The notes beneath the pieces were generated by a model that had not been told where the DNA came from, made no database searches, and worked only from the letters and a program-made list of their open reading frames with translations. A DNA stretch of 5,289 bases. Origin: an uncultured cyanobacterium. GTDB taxonomy: Bacteria; Cyanobacteriota; Cyanobacteriia; PCC-6307; Cyanobiaceae. The DNA lies in contig CAIYSK010000366.1 of NCBI GenBank assembly GCA_903928835.1, positions 1 through 5,289 of the forward strand. Reading direction: 5' to 3'. Made by a program: the position numbers and the translations under genes. The stretch's first letter is position 1, and the number at the start of each line of letters is the position of its first letter. Shown here piece after piece: positions 4,824-5,289 of this stretch.

Positions 4824-5289
4824 TGCTGATCACTATTGCGAAGGAGCTGCGGATTTGCGCCTGGGCGATGGCTTTTTTCGGCCCGCATCTCGGCCATCGC
4901 GGGATCTGGGCGTGCTCCTAGCCCGCATGTTGGCGGCCCAGGGCCCGTTGCGGGTGCTTGATGGGATGGCCGGCTGCGGCATCCGCGCCCTGCGCTACGG
5001 CCTGGAGGCGGGGGCTAGCGAGGTTTGGGCCAATGACGCCGATCCCAATCGACTGCCCCTGCTGGAGGCCAACCTGCAGCCCTTGGCTGGAGCCAGGGTG
5101 CGCACCACGGCCCTAACGGCCCAAGCGCTCTTGGCCGGGTGCCTGCAGTGCCAGGAGCGTTTTGAGCTGGTGGATCTCGATGCTTTTGGCTGTCCCATGG
5201 GCCTGGTGCCCCTCGCCCTGGAGGCGGTGAGTTTTGGCGGCGCGCTCTACCTGGCCAGCACCGATGGCCGTTCGTCCACGGGCCACGAC
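4741..5289 (+). CDS. trm1: tRNA (guanine-N2)-dimethyltransferase Trm1, N-terminal part
   Basis: An open frame runs off the right edge; 183 codons are visible from ATG 4741. Trm1 uses S-adenosylmethionine to make N2-methyl- or N2,N2-dimethylguanosine in tRNA (position 26, in some homologues also 27). Family marks in order: EGAA (34-37), FFRP (45-48), RDL (54-56), the SAM motif I VLDGMAGCGIRALRYG (72-87), ANDAD (97-101) with the acidic SAM contacts, the catalytic-loop motif DLDAFGCP (145-152) and STDGRSSTGHD (173-183). The start is uncertain. ATG 4741 is the nearest standard start before the conserved EGAA motif, but it overlaps the divergent hydrolase by 83 bases. A TTG at 4855 has a good AAGGAG (4841-4846) 8 bases upstream but would remove EGAA. 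Trm1 is mainly archaeal and eukaryotic and occurs in few bacteria, among them Aquifex and cyanobacteria. Confidence 0.92.
   Translation, partial: MAPLEPPGPEASGWVSALPTVALLIPVTADHYCEGAADLRLGDGFFRPASRPSRDLGVLLARMLAAQGPLRVLDGMAGCGIRALRYGLEAGASEVWANDADPNRLPLLEANLQPLAGARVRTTALTAQALLAGCLQCQERFELVDLDAFGCPMGLVPLALEAVSFGGALYLASTDGRSSTGHD

Overview
The window is GC-rich cyanobacterial chromosome. It carries a photosystem II D2 gene, the photosystem I assembly factor Ycf4, an SLH-type porin start and a Trm1-type tRNA methyltransferase. The D2 sequence (for example the loop reading [19 protein letters not shown]) looks like the marine/freshwater Synechococcus-Cyanobium-Prochlorococcus lineage (alpha-cyanobacteria). 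The high GC points to a Cyanobium-like or GC-rich Synechococcus member rather than Prochlorococcus. These taxonomic statements come from sequence memory, not from a search.

Layout. On the minus strand at the left edge is the N-terminus of an SLH/OprB-type outer-membrane porin (1-257). Next come about 400 bases without a recognised long gene (258-661), holding a 12-bp terminator-like hairpin, an inverted repeat and a 17-codon reading frame with a perfect Shine-Dalgarno. Then comes a complete psbD (662-1720, minus) that is NOT followed by psbC. A 198-base divergent intergenic region separates it from ycf4 (1919-2494, plus). ycf4 overlaps by one base (TGATG) with a lipoprotein cyclophilin (2494-3228, plus). 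This converges on ilvH (3225-3755, minus), and the two genes share a CTAG that gives each its TAG stop. Upstream of ilvH on the same strand is an alpha/beta hydrolase (3819-4823, minus). Diverging from it, with probable overlap, is the start of trm1 (about 4741 to beyond 5289, plus).

How the genes relate. psbD and ycf4 are divergent photosystem genes that share one control region. The cyclophilin is translationally linked to ycf4 and probably anchored in a membrane, so it may be a folding helper there. ilvH is the regulatory subunit for the first step of branched-chain amino-acid synthesis. It probably shares a transcript with the hydrolase, with a 63-base gap or less. trm1 is a tRNA-modification gene.

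No CRISPR, transposon, prophage, rRNA or tRNA gene was seen. The most unusual parts are the psbC-less end of psbD, where the usual psbC start position reads GCG and a psbC-like peptide trace follows; the coupled mini-ORF after it; the repeat architecture of the psbD upstream region; and a perfect 13-bp inverted repeat inside the hydrolase gene. I did not find convincing evidence of a wholly new biological system.
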